Assembly: GCF_001761385.1 (NCBI RefSeq)
Contig: NZ_CP017476.1
Span: 2,221,501-2,285,500 of the forward strand
From: Hydrogenophaga crassostreae
GTDB taxonomy: Bacteria > Pseudomonadota > Gammaproteobacteria > Burkholderiales > Burkholderiaceae_C
Length of the DNA: 64,000 bases
Reading direction: 5' to 3'
Shown: one piece after another, positions 1 through 10,146 of the stretch
How the letters are laid out: each line of letters opens with the position of its first letter
Numbering within the stretch: position 1 is the stretch's first letter
Notes under the pieces: model-generated
Database searches by the model: none
What the model was told of the DNA's origin: nothing
What the model saw: the letters and a program-made list of their open reading frames with translations, nothing else
Program-made: the position numbers and the translations under genes

Positions 1-661
1 TCGTGCCGCCCTTGCCAGCGGCATCGCGCCCTTCAAACAAGATCACCACGCGTTGCCCAGTTTCCTTGGCCCAGGCTTGCAGCTTGAGCAGCTCCACCTG
101 CAGCAGGTATTTGTTGGCCTCATAAACACGGCGCGAGAGCAGATTTTTGTAGGGGTAGGCGCCGCTGCGCCAGTCCTTCGAAAGCTGCTCGTTGGGGTCG
201 AGTTTTTCAGCTTTGGCGCGCGCACTGGCTTTGGCCTGGCCTTTGAGCAGCTTGCGAATCGCCTTCGCGTCGTCTGGTGCAGCCCCCTCAAGAATGGCGC
301 GCAGCGAGTCGGCTTTCTCTGCCTGGCTGTGTTCTTTGCGCGAGAGGATGTCGCGCACCGCCGCGAGCTGCGCGCCCTGGCGCGCCTCGACCGATCGGCT
401 CACACGGGCTCGGCGCAGTTTTTGCGGTTGGGTGGTGCCGATGGTGTCGCCCAGTACAACGCGGCGCGGTTTGGGTTCGGGCGCTTTGCTGGCCTTCACC
501 GGTTTCACCGTGGCTCGGGGTGATACGCCCCTTTTTTTTGCCGTCGGCGGGGATGCGGTTTTGGCAACCTGCTTTCTGGCGGCGGCACGCTCGGTTGCGG
601 GCGCACTCGCAGAAGCTGTTTTGGTGGGGACGGACGCTCTTTCTGTCATGGGCACTTTCAT
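1..661 (-). CDS. ppk2: Polyphosphate kinase 2 family protein (3' part outside the window)
   Basis: PPK2 enzymes move phosphate between polyphosphate and nucleotides in the cytoplasm. The reading frame is open from an ATG at 661 (alternative ATG at 649) to the window edge. The first ~140 residues are Ala/Lys/Arg-rich and low in complexity. The conserved region then begins, with a WRSGAYPYKNLLSRR-like segment and, at about residue 211, the Walker A motif GRDAAGKGGT typical of PPK2. The C-terminal lid and Walker B regions lie beyond position 1, so the subclass (ADP or GDP preference, one or two domains) cannot be settled. The gene stands alone, convergent to nothing visible, and downstream of argA on the same strand with 106 bp between them. 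A perfect FNR-type site lies 49-62 bp upstream of the start. Family identification is firm; the exact start is less sure. Confidence 0.9.
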   Translation of the reverse strand, partial: MKVPMTERASVPTKTASASAPATERAAARKQVAKTASPPTAKKRGVSPRATVKPVKASKAPEPKPRRVVLGDTIGTTQPQKLRRARVSRSVEARQGAQLAAVRDILSRKEHSQAEKADSLRAILEGAAPDDAKAIRKLLKGQAKASARAKAEKLDPNEQLSKDWRSGAYPYKNLLSRRVYEANKYLLQVELLKLQAWAKETGQRVVILFEGRDAAGKGGT

Positions 662-709
662 ACGGCAAGGTGTTGACTCACCAGTATGAACCGCCCCTCA
701 GCCCATGGT

Positions 710-723
710 TTGATCTTGATCAA
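710..723 (-). promoter_or_regulatory. FNR/ANR-type operator upstream of ppk2
   Basis: TTGATCTTGATCAA is an exact match to the FNR/ANR consensus TTGAT-N4-ATCAA. On the minus strand a -10-like CATACT lies at 88 to 83 in the 600s (683-688), which predicts a transcription start near 676. The operator centre (716.5) would then sit about 40.5 bp upstream, the position used by class II FNR-activated promoters. Only ppk2 (minus strand) is in a position to use it, because argA ends at 768. Site sequence and spacing are seen; oxygen control is inferred. Confidence 0.6.
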
Positions 724-767
724 ATGGCGCCCGGCGCAGGAGCCTCTGAGCGCGGCTTCGGGCCTTT

Positions 768-2108
<1,341 letters not shown>

Positions 2109-3191
2109 GGGGCTTGGAGGTTCGGTTCGGGTGATGAGCGCGGGCAGCGCCTGTCTGCAATGGGTGACATTGTGAGGCAGATATGAGGCGGCGCTGTTTT
2201 GGGTGGCAGGCGATCTGCGTGGTTTGGTCGATTGCCGCACCGTTCCTTTCCCGGGGCGGTCTGTGGTGTCCAGGCTTGGATATCGGCTCGTCCTGGCCGG
2301 GCAGATCCATGTGCGTACTCCCTCAAGCAAAGCACCTTGGTTTTCGACAACCCAGATCCGTGAATACGGATCATGGAACACCTGGAGGCAATTCTCTGGG
2401 CTGATTTGGGTGAGTGCATGGTTAGAGGCCTCGGGCGTGGTGCCCTCCGGGGCAAAGGTGTGAAGCCCTTACAGGGTTGCCAGCGCAGAAATTCTCTTTG
2501 CTTCTGCCGCGAGTGCGAAGCGGAGATGCGGTTCGTGGTGCATTGCGCTGGCGGGAAAGGGTCGTCGACCGACCCTTTCGGCAGTGGCTTGAGAAAGTGG
2601 GCGAACCGAATCAACTGGATCGCGCGGTGGATCTTGTGGGCTTTCTGCAGGGTGTTGCCCACACTGGCAGGCGCCGTCTGACCGCATGGGCCAGGTAGTG
2701 GTTGTGCCGCCCAAGTGTCCGGTTGCGTAATGTGGGTTCGGTGGACAGGCGCAGGTCTTGAGGAAGGCTGGCCAGTGTCATGGGGTTTTCTTCCAGTAGC
2801 CGCCGTACTGCCTTGGAAAGGCCCCTCTTTTTCGCCCCATTCACGTCGGGTGGGTGTTTGAGAATGAAGGGGTACAGAGGCTTCTCTTTGATTCCGTTGA
2901 TGGTCGTACCGTTCAAATGGTCGGATTGAAAGATATCGACTATTTCTGTCAATTCGACAGTTTGTCGGGGATCTATCAATTACCGAGGGTTGAGTTGGGC
3001 CAATCGATTGGCGGTGCCATAACCTTGTTCGAACGCCGTCAATGACAGCCGTCATCGCAGGGTTTCAGTGGGGCCTTTGGTCGCCATATGTTTCGGGGGC
3101 ACTGTGGTTCGGGCCCCGTATGTCTCGGAAACATTTCAATGCCTTTCCCCACCGAATCGAAGATATTCTTGGATTTCATTTATGACGAAAA
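2109..3191. other. Gene-poor 1.1 kb stretch between argA and a sensor kinase
   Basis: No gene that I recognise. Frames stay open for 122 codons on the minus strand (2611-2979) and 63 codons on the plus strand (2854-3045), but neither product resembles a known family or shows a convincing ribosome binding site. Two perfect inverted repeats are visible: 2355-2372 (7-bp arms, GAAT loop) and 2555-2579 (10-bp arms GAAAGGGTCG/CGACCCTTTC around a 5-nt loop). Neither is followed by a T-run. The last ~350 bp are more AT-rich than the flanks and probably hold the promoter of the kinase gene; the argA promoter should lie at the other end. It could also be a decayed gene. Confidence 0.5.
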
Positions 3192-3197
3192 TTGATC

Positions 3198-4742
3198 ATG
3201 CTTCCTGCTGAAAATCAAGAGATGGTTCAGAGCATCATTGATCACCTTCCGAGTGGGGTTTCGATGTTTGATTCCGATATGCAAATGGTGGTTTGCAATC
3301 GGCGATTGCGCACATTGCTGGAGTTTCCCGATTCACTGTTCGAGCCCACGCTTCCGTCCCTGTTTGATCTGGCGCTCTTCAACGCCTGCCGGGGAGAGTA
3401 CGGGCAAGGCAATCCTGAATCTTTGGCCCAAGAGGTGTGTGTTCGAGCTCGGTCGATGCAGCCGCATGTGATTGAACGACAGCGACCGAACGGCGTGGTG
3501 ATCGAAGTGCGTGGTGTGCCGCTGCCAACGGGTGGTTTTGTTTCGATCTACTCCGACATCACCGACCGCAAGCACGCCGAGCAAGAGGCAAAGCGGTTTG
3601 CCGCTTACCTTGACGCTGTGATCAATGCCTTGCCGCAAGGCGTGACGGTCATCGACGAAAACCTGGTCATTCAACTGTGGAACAAGAGCTTCGAGCAGTT
3701 GCTGGACCTGCCGCCGGGCTTGATGAAACCGGGGGTGACCTTCGAAGAAGTGGCGCGAAGCAATGCAGAGAGAGGCGAATACGGCGATGTGGACATCGAG
3801 GCGAAGGTGCGCGAATCGGCCGATTTGGCCAGGCGCTTTCTGCCGCACCGAATCATGCGCCAGCGGCCCAACGGGATGACACTGGAAGTCGAGGGAAGCG
3901 CGCTGATGGGTGGCGGCGATTCGCGCGGATTTGTGACCACCTATACCGACATCACCCAGTTGCGCGAGGCGCAGGATGCGTTGGAGCAGCTCAATACCGA
4001 ACTCGATCAACGGGTGAAGGACCGCACCCGCCAACTGCGTGCACTCAATACCGACCTGGAGTCGTTCACCTACTCGGTGTCGCACGACTTGCGCACACCC
4101 TTGCGCAGCATTCACGGCTTTGCCACCGTACTGGCGGAGTCGGAGGCGGACCGGATGAGCGAGGGGGGGCGGGATGCCCTGCACCGTATCCAGAACAACG
4201 CCGGTCGCATGGGCAAGCTGATCACTGATCTGCTTTCAATGGCGCAGCAAAGCCGGGTCGAGCTGAACATGCAGCCTGTTGACTTGAGCGCGATGGCCCG
4301 CTCGGTTGTGGTGGATTTGCAGCGTGGCGACTCAGCTCGCCAGGTCGAGTGGCGGATCGAAGAAGGACTCTCCACGCAAGGTGACCCGTCGCTGATGTTG
4401 ATCGTGATGCAAAACCTGTTGGGCAATGCCTGGAAATACACAGGGCATTGTGAGGCCCCATGTATCGAATTCTTCCGGGTCAGTGAGGGCGATGGCATGG
4501 ACGGCTTTTGCGTGCGTGACAACGGCGCCGGGTTTGACATGGCCTATGTTGAGCAACTGTTTCAGCCATTCAAGCGCCTGCATATGCCCAATGAGTTCGA
4601 GGGCACGGGCATCGGGCTGGCCATCGTTCACCGCATCTTGTTGCGCCATCACGGCAGCATCCGTGGTAATGGCTCGGTGGGAAAGGGCGCCACCTTTCAT
4701 TTTTCACTGCCCTGGATTCAAGGGTCTCCCAGCGTTCTTTGA
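3198..4742 (+). CDS. Orphan PAS-PAS sensor histidine kinase
   Basis: A 514-residue, apparently soluble sensor kinase that should autophosphorylate on His and pass phosphate to an unidentified response regulator. Two PAS-7-like modules occupy about residues 8-130 and 140-270; each contains an RQRPNG(V/M) segment and ends in an S/TDIT motif (YSDITDRK, YTDITQLR). A short coiled coil (residues ~270-295) leads to the dimerisation/phosphoacceptor domain with the H-box SHDLRTPLRSIHGFA. The ATPase domain shows the N-box NLLGNAWKYTG, G1 DNGAGFD and G2 GTGIGLAIV. There is no membrane segment and no adjacent response regulator. I chose ATG 3198; a TTG at 3192 is also in frame. A nine-codon ORF (3182-3211) overlaps the start in another frame. 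The signal sensed is unknown. Confidence 0.85.
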   Translation: MLPAENQEMVQSIIDHLPSGVSMFDSDMQMVVCNRRLRTLLEFPDSLFEPTLPSLFDLALFNACRGEYGQGNPESLAQEVCVRARSMQPHVIERQRPNGVVIEVRGVPLPTGGFVSIYSDITDRKHAEQEAKRFAAYLDAVINALPQGVTVIDENLVIQLWNKSFEQLLDLPPGLMKPGVTFEEVARSNAERGEYGDVDIEAKVRESADLARRFLPHRIMRQRPNGMTLEVEGSALMGGGDSRGFVTTYTDITQLREAQDALEQLNTELDQRVKDRTRQLRALNTDLESFTYSVSHDLRTPLRSIHGFATVLAESEADRMSEGGRDALHRIQNNAGRMGKLITDLLSMAQQSRVELNMQPVDLSAMARSVVVDLQRGDSARQVEWRIEEGLSTQGDPSLMLIVMQNLLGNAWKYTGHCEAPCIEFFRVSEGDGMDGFCVRDNGAGFDMAYVEQLFQPFKRLHMPNEFEGTGIGLAIVHRILLRHHGSIRGNGSVGKGATFHFSLPWIQGSPSVL

Positions 4743-4902
4743 CCAAGGCAAGCGGCCAGGCGGCTGTTGCCATCAAGCCCCGCCGTTATACGGCAGCCAG
4801 CGTGTCACAACCGGAGCGGCGAAGACGGCTATGCATCTGGTGGACGCCAAGGGTTCCCTGAGCGTGATCGGGCACAGCGCGCTACCCGGATAATCGCCTG
4901 CT

Positions 4903-7900
4903 ATGTCTTTGCCTTTGCCTTTGCCTGAATCTGTCCCTGCCTCGAAGCAGCGCCCTTTGGGCATGTCGATCGAATTTCCCTCGTCTTTGCCCGTCTCCGC
5001 CCGCCGGCAGGAGATCGAGAAGGCCATGCGCGAGAACCAGGTGGTGATCGTGTGTGGTGAAACGGGTTCGGGCAAGACCACGCAGTTGCCCAAGATCGCG
5101 CTCTTGATGGGGCGGGGTAAGCTCAATGCCAAACCCGGGCAGCGAGGGCAGTTGATCGGGCACACGCAACCGCGGCGCATCGCGGCTTCCAGCGTGGCCA
5201 AGCGCATTGCGGAAGAGTTGAAGACCCCGCTGGGCGACGTGGTGGGCTACAAGGTGCGGTTCCAGGACCGGCTGTCCAAAGACGCTTCGGTCAAGCTGAT
5301 GACCGACGGCATCTTGCTGGCCGAGACCCAGACCGACCCCGATCTGCGCAATTACGACACCATCATCATCGACGAGGCCCACGAGCGCAGCCTGAACATC
5401 GATTTTCTGTTGGGTTATTTGCGCCAGTTGCTGCCGAGGCGGCCAGACCTCAAGGTGGTGGTGACATCGGCCACCATCGATGCGGACCGGTTCGCCAGGT
5501 ATTTCGAATCCAGGAAGGGGCCGGCGCCTGTGATTCAGGTGTCTGGGCGCACATTCCCGGTGGAGGTGCGTTACCGGCCATTTGAAGAAAGCCGTGAGTA
5601 CGACCTGAACGCGGCCATTGCCGACGGCGTGGACGAGCTGTGGCGTTCACCCCAGGGGGGTGACATTCTGATCTTCCTGCCCGGCGAGCGCGAGATCCGT
5701 GAAGCGACGGATCACTTGCGCAAGCACTTGAGCCACCAACCGGTGTTCCGCAATGCCGAGGTGTTGCCCTTGTTCGCCCGATTGAGCCAGGCCGAGCAGG
5801 ACCGCATTTTTCAGGACCACAGTGGGCGGCGCATCGTGCTGGCCACCAACGTGGCGGAAACCTCGCTGACGGTGCCGGGTATCCGTTACGTGATCGATGC
5901 GGGCACGGCGCGGGTGAAGCGCTACAGCTTCCGCCAGAAGGTGGAGCAGTTGATGGTGGAGCCCATCAGCCAGGCGGCGGCGAATCAGCGCTCGGGCCGT
6001 TGCGGCCGCGTGGCCGACGGTATCGCGATCCGCCTCTACGACGAGGCTGGCTTCAACAGCCGCCCGCGCTTCACCGATCCTGAAATTCTGCGCAGTTCGT
6101 TGGCGGGCGTGATTTTGCGCATGAAGGCGCTGCGCCTGGGTGCGGTGGAAGATTTTGCGTTCATCGAGGCGCCACAAAAGCGCGCCATTGTCGACGGCTA
6201 CCAATTGCTCAACGAACTGGGCGCGGTGGACGACAACAACCAGATAACGCGCATTGGCGAAACGCTTTCGCGCCTGCCACTGGACCCCAAGGTGGGACGC
6301 ATGTTGCTGGAGGCCAAGGAGCGCGGTGCGCTGAACGAGGCACTGGTGATCGCGTCGGCCTTGAGCGTGCAAGACGTGCGGGACCGGCCTTTGGAAAAGC
6401 AGGCGCAGGCCGATCAGGCCCACGCCAAGTTTGACGATGAAAAGAGCGAGTTCAGCGGCACGCTCAAACTCTGGAAATGGCTGGAACAAAGCAAGGGTGG
6501 CCACGGCACCGACCACAAACTCAGCCACCGGCAGTTTGAAAGTGTCTTGCGCGAGAACTACATCAACGTCCGTCGGTTGCGCGAATGGCGCGACATCCAC
6601 TCCCAATTGCACACGGTGGTGGCAGAGCACAAATGGGTCATCAACACCCAGCCGGCTGGCTATGAGCAGTTGCACCTCTCTATGCTGTCGGGCCTGCTGG
6701 GCAACCTCGGGCAAAAGAACGATGCCGAAGACTGGTACCTGGGCGCACGCGGCATCAAGTTCTTCCGACACCCGGGTGCCAATCTGAGCAAGAAGCCGGG
6801 GCGCTGGATTGTGGCGGCCGAGCTGGTGGAAACCACGCGCCTGTTTGGCCGGGGCATCGCGGCCATCGAACCCCTGTGGCTGGAGCAGGTGGGGGCGCAC
6901 CTGATCAAGAAGCAGTTGCTCGATCCGCATTGGGAAAAGAAAGCCGCGCAGGTCACGGCGCTGGAGCGGGCCACGCTATACGGCCTGGTGGTTTATCACA
7001 ACCGCCGAACCGATTACGGCCGCGTGGATCCGGCCGGCGCGCGCGATATTTTCATTCGCGAGGCGCTGGTGGCGGGCGAGTGGGACACGCGGTTGCCGTT
7101 TCTGGCCGCGAACCAGAAGCTGGTGAAACAGGTGGCCGAGCTGGAGCACAAATCGCGGCGGCAAGACGTGCTGGTGGACGACGAGCTGATCTTTGCGTTC
7201 TATGACGCCCAGATCCCGGCCGATGTGTTCAGCGGCGCGAGCTTTGAGCGTTGGTACAAAGATGCGCACAAGCTCAACCCCAAGCTTTTGTTGCTCACCA
7301 AAGAAGAGCTGATGCGCCACGAAGCGGCGGGCATCACCACACAGTCGTTTCCCAAAACGCTGCGCCTGGGCGGTGTGGACTGCGCTTGTGCCTACCTGCA
7401 CGAGCCAGGCGACGCGCGCGATGGTCTCTCCGTTTCGGTGCCGATTTTTGCGCTGAACCAGGTGAGCGAAGAGCGCTGCGAATGGCTGGTACCCGGCATG
7501 TTGAAAGACAAGGTGCAGGCGCTGATCAAGACCTTGCACCAGCGTCCACGTTCGCGTCTGGTGCCCCTGCCGGCCACGGCCGAGAAGTTCACGGCGGCGC
7601 TGACCGACCCGGCGGTGTTCGGCGGCGGCAGCCTGATGGATGCTTTGCTCAAGCTGGTGCGCGATGCCACCAGCCTCGACATTGTTCGCAATGACATCAA
7701 GGTCGACATGGTGTCGGCCCACCATTTCATGCACTTGCGTGTGGTTGACGAGCACGGTCGCCAACTCGGCCAGGGCCGCAATCTGGGTGCCTTGAAGGCC
7801 GAACTGGGCGGACAAGCGCGCGGGGCTTTCCAGGCGCTGGCCTCGATCAAGCTGGAGAGCCTGAGGCCCGGGCCTGTCGTGCCTGAGGGTCCAAAGGCCG

Positions 7901-8838
7901 GGGCCAAACCCGGCAAAGCCGCTGCCGTCAAAATACCCGGCGGCCTGCCGCCTGCCAGCGCCAGCCAGAAACACACCCACTGGGATTTCGGTGAACTGCC
8001 CGAGCTGATGGAAATCAACAAGGGCGGCCAGACGCTGATTGGCTTTCCGGCCTTGATCGATTTGAACGATGCCGTGGGCATCGAGGTTTTTGATGAACCC
8101 GAAGTGGCCGCAGCGAAGCACCGCGATGGCCTTCGCCGCTTGTTCGCGTTGCAGATCAAGGACGCGTTGAAGTACCTGGAGAAAAACCTCCCAGGTTTGC
8201 AAACCATGGCGGCCGCTTACATGCAGGTGGGCAAGACCGACAGCGGTTCGGGCGGCGGCACGCAGGAAGAACTTCGAAACCAGATCATCGAGCTGGCGCT
8301 GGACCGCGCCTTCCTGATCGAGCCTTTGCCGACCGATGAGATGGCGTTCAAGAAACGCATTGACGAAGGGCGAGGGCGGCTCACACTGATTGCCACCGAG
8401 ATCGCTCGCCACGCAGGGTCGATCTTGCTGGAGTACGGCGCGGCGGCGCGCAAGCTCAAAGACTTCAGGGGCTCAGCTGATCTGGCCAGCGATGTGTCAC
8501 AGCAGTTGCAGCGCCTCGTGCCCAAACGGTTCCTCGTGACCACACCCTACGCTCAGCTGCACCATTTCCCCCGCTACCTCAAAGCGGTACAGGCGCGCAT
8601 CGACAAAGCGCGCTCTGATCCGGCGCGCGACACCGCCAAACTTGCCGAACTGCGACCACAGGACCAGCGTTTTTGGCGTCTGGTGGCCGAGCGCAAAGGC
8701 GTACAGGATGCTCGCTTGCAAGAGGTGCGCTGGTTGCTGGAGGAGTTGCGCGTGAGCTTTTTTGCGCAGGAGTTGCGCACGCCGCAGCCGGTGAGCCTCA
8801 AGCGGCTGGACAAGGCCTGGGCGCAGCTCAACAGCTGA
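4903..8838 (+). CDS. hrpA: ATP-dependent RNA helicase HrpA
   Basis: A 1311-residue DEAH-box helicase, full length for the family, acting on structured RNA and, by family knowledge, on ribosomes stalled on mRNA. Motif I CGETGSGKTT lies at residues 51-60 and DEAH at about 157-160. SATID, LPGEREI, ATNVAETSLTVPGIRYV and QRSGRCGRVADG follow in the expected order. The remainder holds the HA2/ratchet, OB-fold and long DUF3418 region characteristic of bacterial HrpA. The start at 4903 gives the leader MSLPLPLPES, encoded by a tandem hexanucleotide repeat; a later ATG (codon 21) is also possible. It is monocistronic, with 160 bp before it and a convergent gene (fecR-like) after it. Confidence 0.95.
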   Translation: MSLPLPLPESVPASKQRPLGMSIEFPSSLPVSARRQEIEKAMRENQVVIVCGETGSGKTTQLPKIALLMGRGKLNAKPGQRGQLIGHTQPRRIAASSVAKRIAEELKTPLGDVVGYKVRFQDRLSKDASVKLMTDGILLAETQTDPDLRNYDTIIIDEAHERSLNIDFLLGYLRQLLPRRPDLKVVVTSATIDADRFARYFESRKGPAPVIQVSGRTFPVEVRYRPFEESREYDLNAAIADGVDELWRSPQGGDILIFLPGEREIREATDHLRKHLSHQPVFRNAEVLPLFARLSQAEQDRIFQDHSGRRIVLATNVAETSLTVPGIRYVIDAGTARVKRYSFRQKVEQLMVEPISQAAANQRSGRCGRVADGIAIRLYDEAGFNSRPRFTDPEILRSSLAGVILRMKALRLGAVEDFAFIEAPQKRAIVDGYQLLNELGAVDDNNQITRIGETLSRLPLDPKVGRMLLEAKERGALNEALVIASALSVQDVRDRPLEKQAQADQAHAKFDDEKSEFSGTLKLWKWLEQSKGGHGTDHKLSHRQFESVLRENYINVRRLREWRDIHSQLHTVVAEHKWVINTQPAGYEQLHLSMLSGLLGNLGQKNDAEDWYLGARGIKFFRHPGANLSKKPGRWIVAAELVETTRLFGRGIAAIEPLWLEQVGAHLIKKQLLDPHWEKKAAQVTALERATLYGLVVYHNRRTDYGRVDPAGARDIFIREALVAGEWDTRLPFLAANQKLVKQVAELEHKSRRQDVLVDDELIFAFYDAQIPADVFSGASFERWYKDAHKLNPKLLLLTKEELMRHEAAGITTQSFPKTLRLGGVDCACAYLHEPGDARDGLSVSVPIFALNQVSEERCEWLVPGMLKDKVQALIKTLHQRPRSRLVPLPATAEKFTAALTDPAVFGGGSLMDALLKLVRDATSLDIVRNDIKVDMVSAHHFMHLRVVDEHGRQLGQGRNLGALKAELGGQARGAFQALASIKLESLRPGPVVPEGPKAGAKPGKAAAVKIPGGLPPASASQKHTHWDFGELPELMEINKGGQTLIGFPALIDLNDAVGIEVFDEPEVAAAKHRDGLRRLFALQIKDALKYLEKNLPGLQTMAAAYMQVGKTDSGSGGGTQEELRNQIIELALDRAFLIEPLPTDEMAFKKRIDEGRGRLTLIATEIARHAGSILLEYGAAARKLKDFRGSADLASDVSQQLQRLVPKRFLVTTPYAQLHHFPRYLKAVQARIDKARSDPARDTAKLAELRPQDQRFWRLVAERKGVQDARLQEVRWLLEELRVSFFAQELRTPQPVSLKRLDKAWAQLNS

Positions 8839-9043
8839 CATCCATACGGCTGCACATTGGTGACCCAGGCCGGAAGGTTTCATGCACCTCCGGGCTTTAT
8901 CCGGTGGCCCATGCTGGTCGTCAAAACAGGGGTCAGGGGGAAGGCTTTTCCTTTTCGGAACGGGTTGTCTATTGACCAGCAATCACCCAGCCGGTGAGGG
9001 CGGCAGTCGGGGCCCACGATCGACTGTTCACGCCCCTGTCCGT

Positions 9044-10003
9044 TTATTGGGCTGCCAGAGCCACGCGACCAGAAGTCACGCCCAGACTGGCATCGGCCTT
9101 GAGGCGTTCAAGCACGGCCTGTGCATCAAGCTCGGTGGCCAGATCGTTGATGCGCACCTCGTAGTGCCCTTGTTTGCCGAGAATCTCGGCAGGGTAGCCA
9201 GCGGTTTGAAGCCGTGTTCTCAGGTCGGCAGCGGCACTTCCGGATGGCAGCAGCGCTGCCACGGTGCGCCAGCGGCCGCCTTGCAGCAAGACGCCGCTGC
9301 CGGGCTTGAGTTCTGCCTGGGCGATGAATTTTTGCAAAGCATCAGGTGAGGCCTGGCCTGCGGCCTGTTCGGGCTGGTTGGTTCGAATTACCCAGAAGGC
9401 GCCTGGCTTGTCGAGCAGGATGTCTTCGCGGCTGTCGCGCTCCACTGCCACGCTGCCTTCAAAGAGACAAACGGCATCGTGGTCGGCGTCGGTCATGCTC
9501 CAGAAATCTGTGCCACGAATGCCCACGGTGGCGGTGGTCATCTGCAAGCTGATGTCGCGCGTGTTGCCAAGGGCCTTGCTGGTGTAGTCGGTGGCGTAGC
9601 GAAACACCCCGGTGATCAGCCGCAGAGCGGACTGGGTGTGTGAGGGGCCTGCAAAGCCCTGTTGCTTGGCGGCGAGAGTTTCGATGCGGAACTCGGTCTT
9701 TTCACCCAGCTTGATGACGCTGCGGTCGGGCAGGCGCAGCAACATGCGGGAGGATTCTGCGGTGACGGCGGTGTCATTCACAAGCAGTTTGTCGCCGGGC
9801 CGCGCCGCGCGCCGCTGTCCGTTGCGCTCTACCCAGGCTGGCAGTTGAACGGCTTCAATCACCGCATCTTTGGTGGCAGCCTGGGCCGGCGGACTGAGGG
9901 CTCCGAAGAGCGCGATCAAACCGGCGGTGGCCATTGTCGCGAGGCCCATGCGCCTGAGGCGTTGGGTTGGGGCGCTCGGATGGACAGTGGGTTTGGCTGA
10001 CAT
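9044..10003 (-). CDS. FecR-domain protein with C-terminal SPOR-like domain
   Basis: A 319-residue exported protein of unknown role. The N-terminus has a basic stretch and a hydrophobic core (MATAGLIALFGALSPPAQA), a plausible Sec signal ending near residue 38. A FecR-type beta domain follows, with typical blocks (GDKLLVNDTAVTAESSRMLLRLPDRSVIKLGEKTEFRI, shown here only as its position, about residues 65-105, and TATVGIRGTDFW near 170). The last ~70 residues (AGYPAEILGKQGHYEVRIND) look like a SPOR peptidoglycan-binding domain. ATG 10003 is preceded by GAAGGA at good distance. There is no sigma-factor or TonB receptor beside it, so this is not a classic FecIR iron-signalling set. A general envelope or peptidoglycan role is inferred. 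Confidence 0.75.
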   Translation of the reverse strand: MSAKPTVHPSAPTQRLRRMGLATMATAGLIALFGALSPPAQAATKDAVIEAVQLPAWVERNGQRRAARPGDKLLVNDTAVTAESSRMLLRLPDRSVIKLGEKTEFRIETLAAKQQGFAGPSHTQSALRLITGVFRYATDYTSKALGNTRDISLQMTTATVGIRGTDFWSMTDADHDAVCLFEGSVAVERDSREDILLDKPGAFWVIRTNQPEQAAGQASPDALQKFIAQAELKPGSGVLLQGGRWRTVAALLPSGSAAADLRTRLQTAGYPAEILGKQGHYEVRINDLATELDAQAVLERLKADASLGVTSGRVALAAQ

Positions 10004-10146
10004 GGTTGTTCCTTCACTGGATGTGCGTCTTTTGTATCGGCAGCGGCCGATCACAATTGAGTTACGTTTGACCGTGAGAAACGGATGCAGGAATCTGGAC
10101 GAAATTGCCGAAACTGATGATGTTCAGTGCGTTTTCGTGAGCGTTG

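Noticed and set aside
2109..3191. Possible insertion-sequence remnant
   Set aside because: No terminal inverted repeats, target duplication or transposase motif could be seen.
6976..8412. Long open frame antisense to hrpA
   Set aside because: Shadow of the conserved DUF3418 coding region; low-complexity product.
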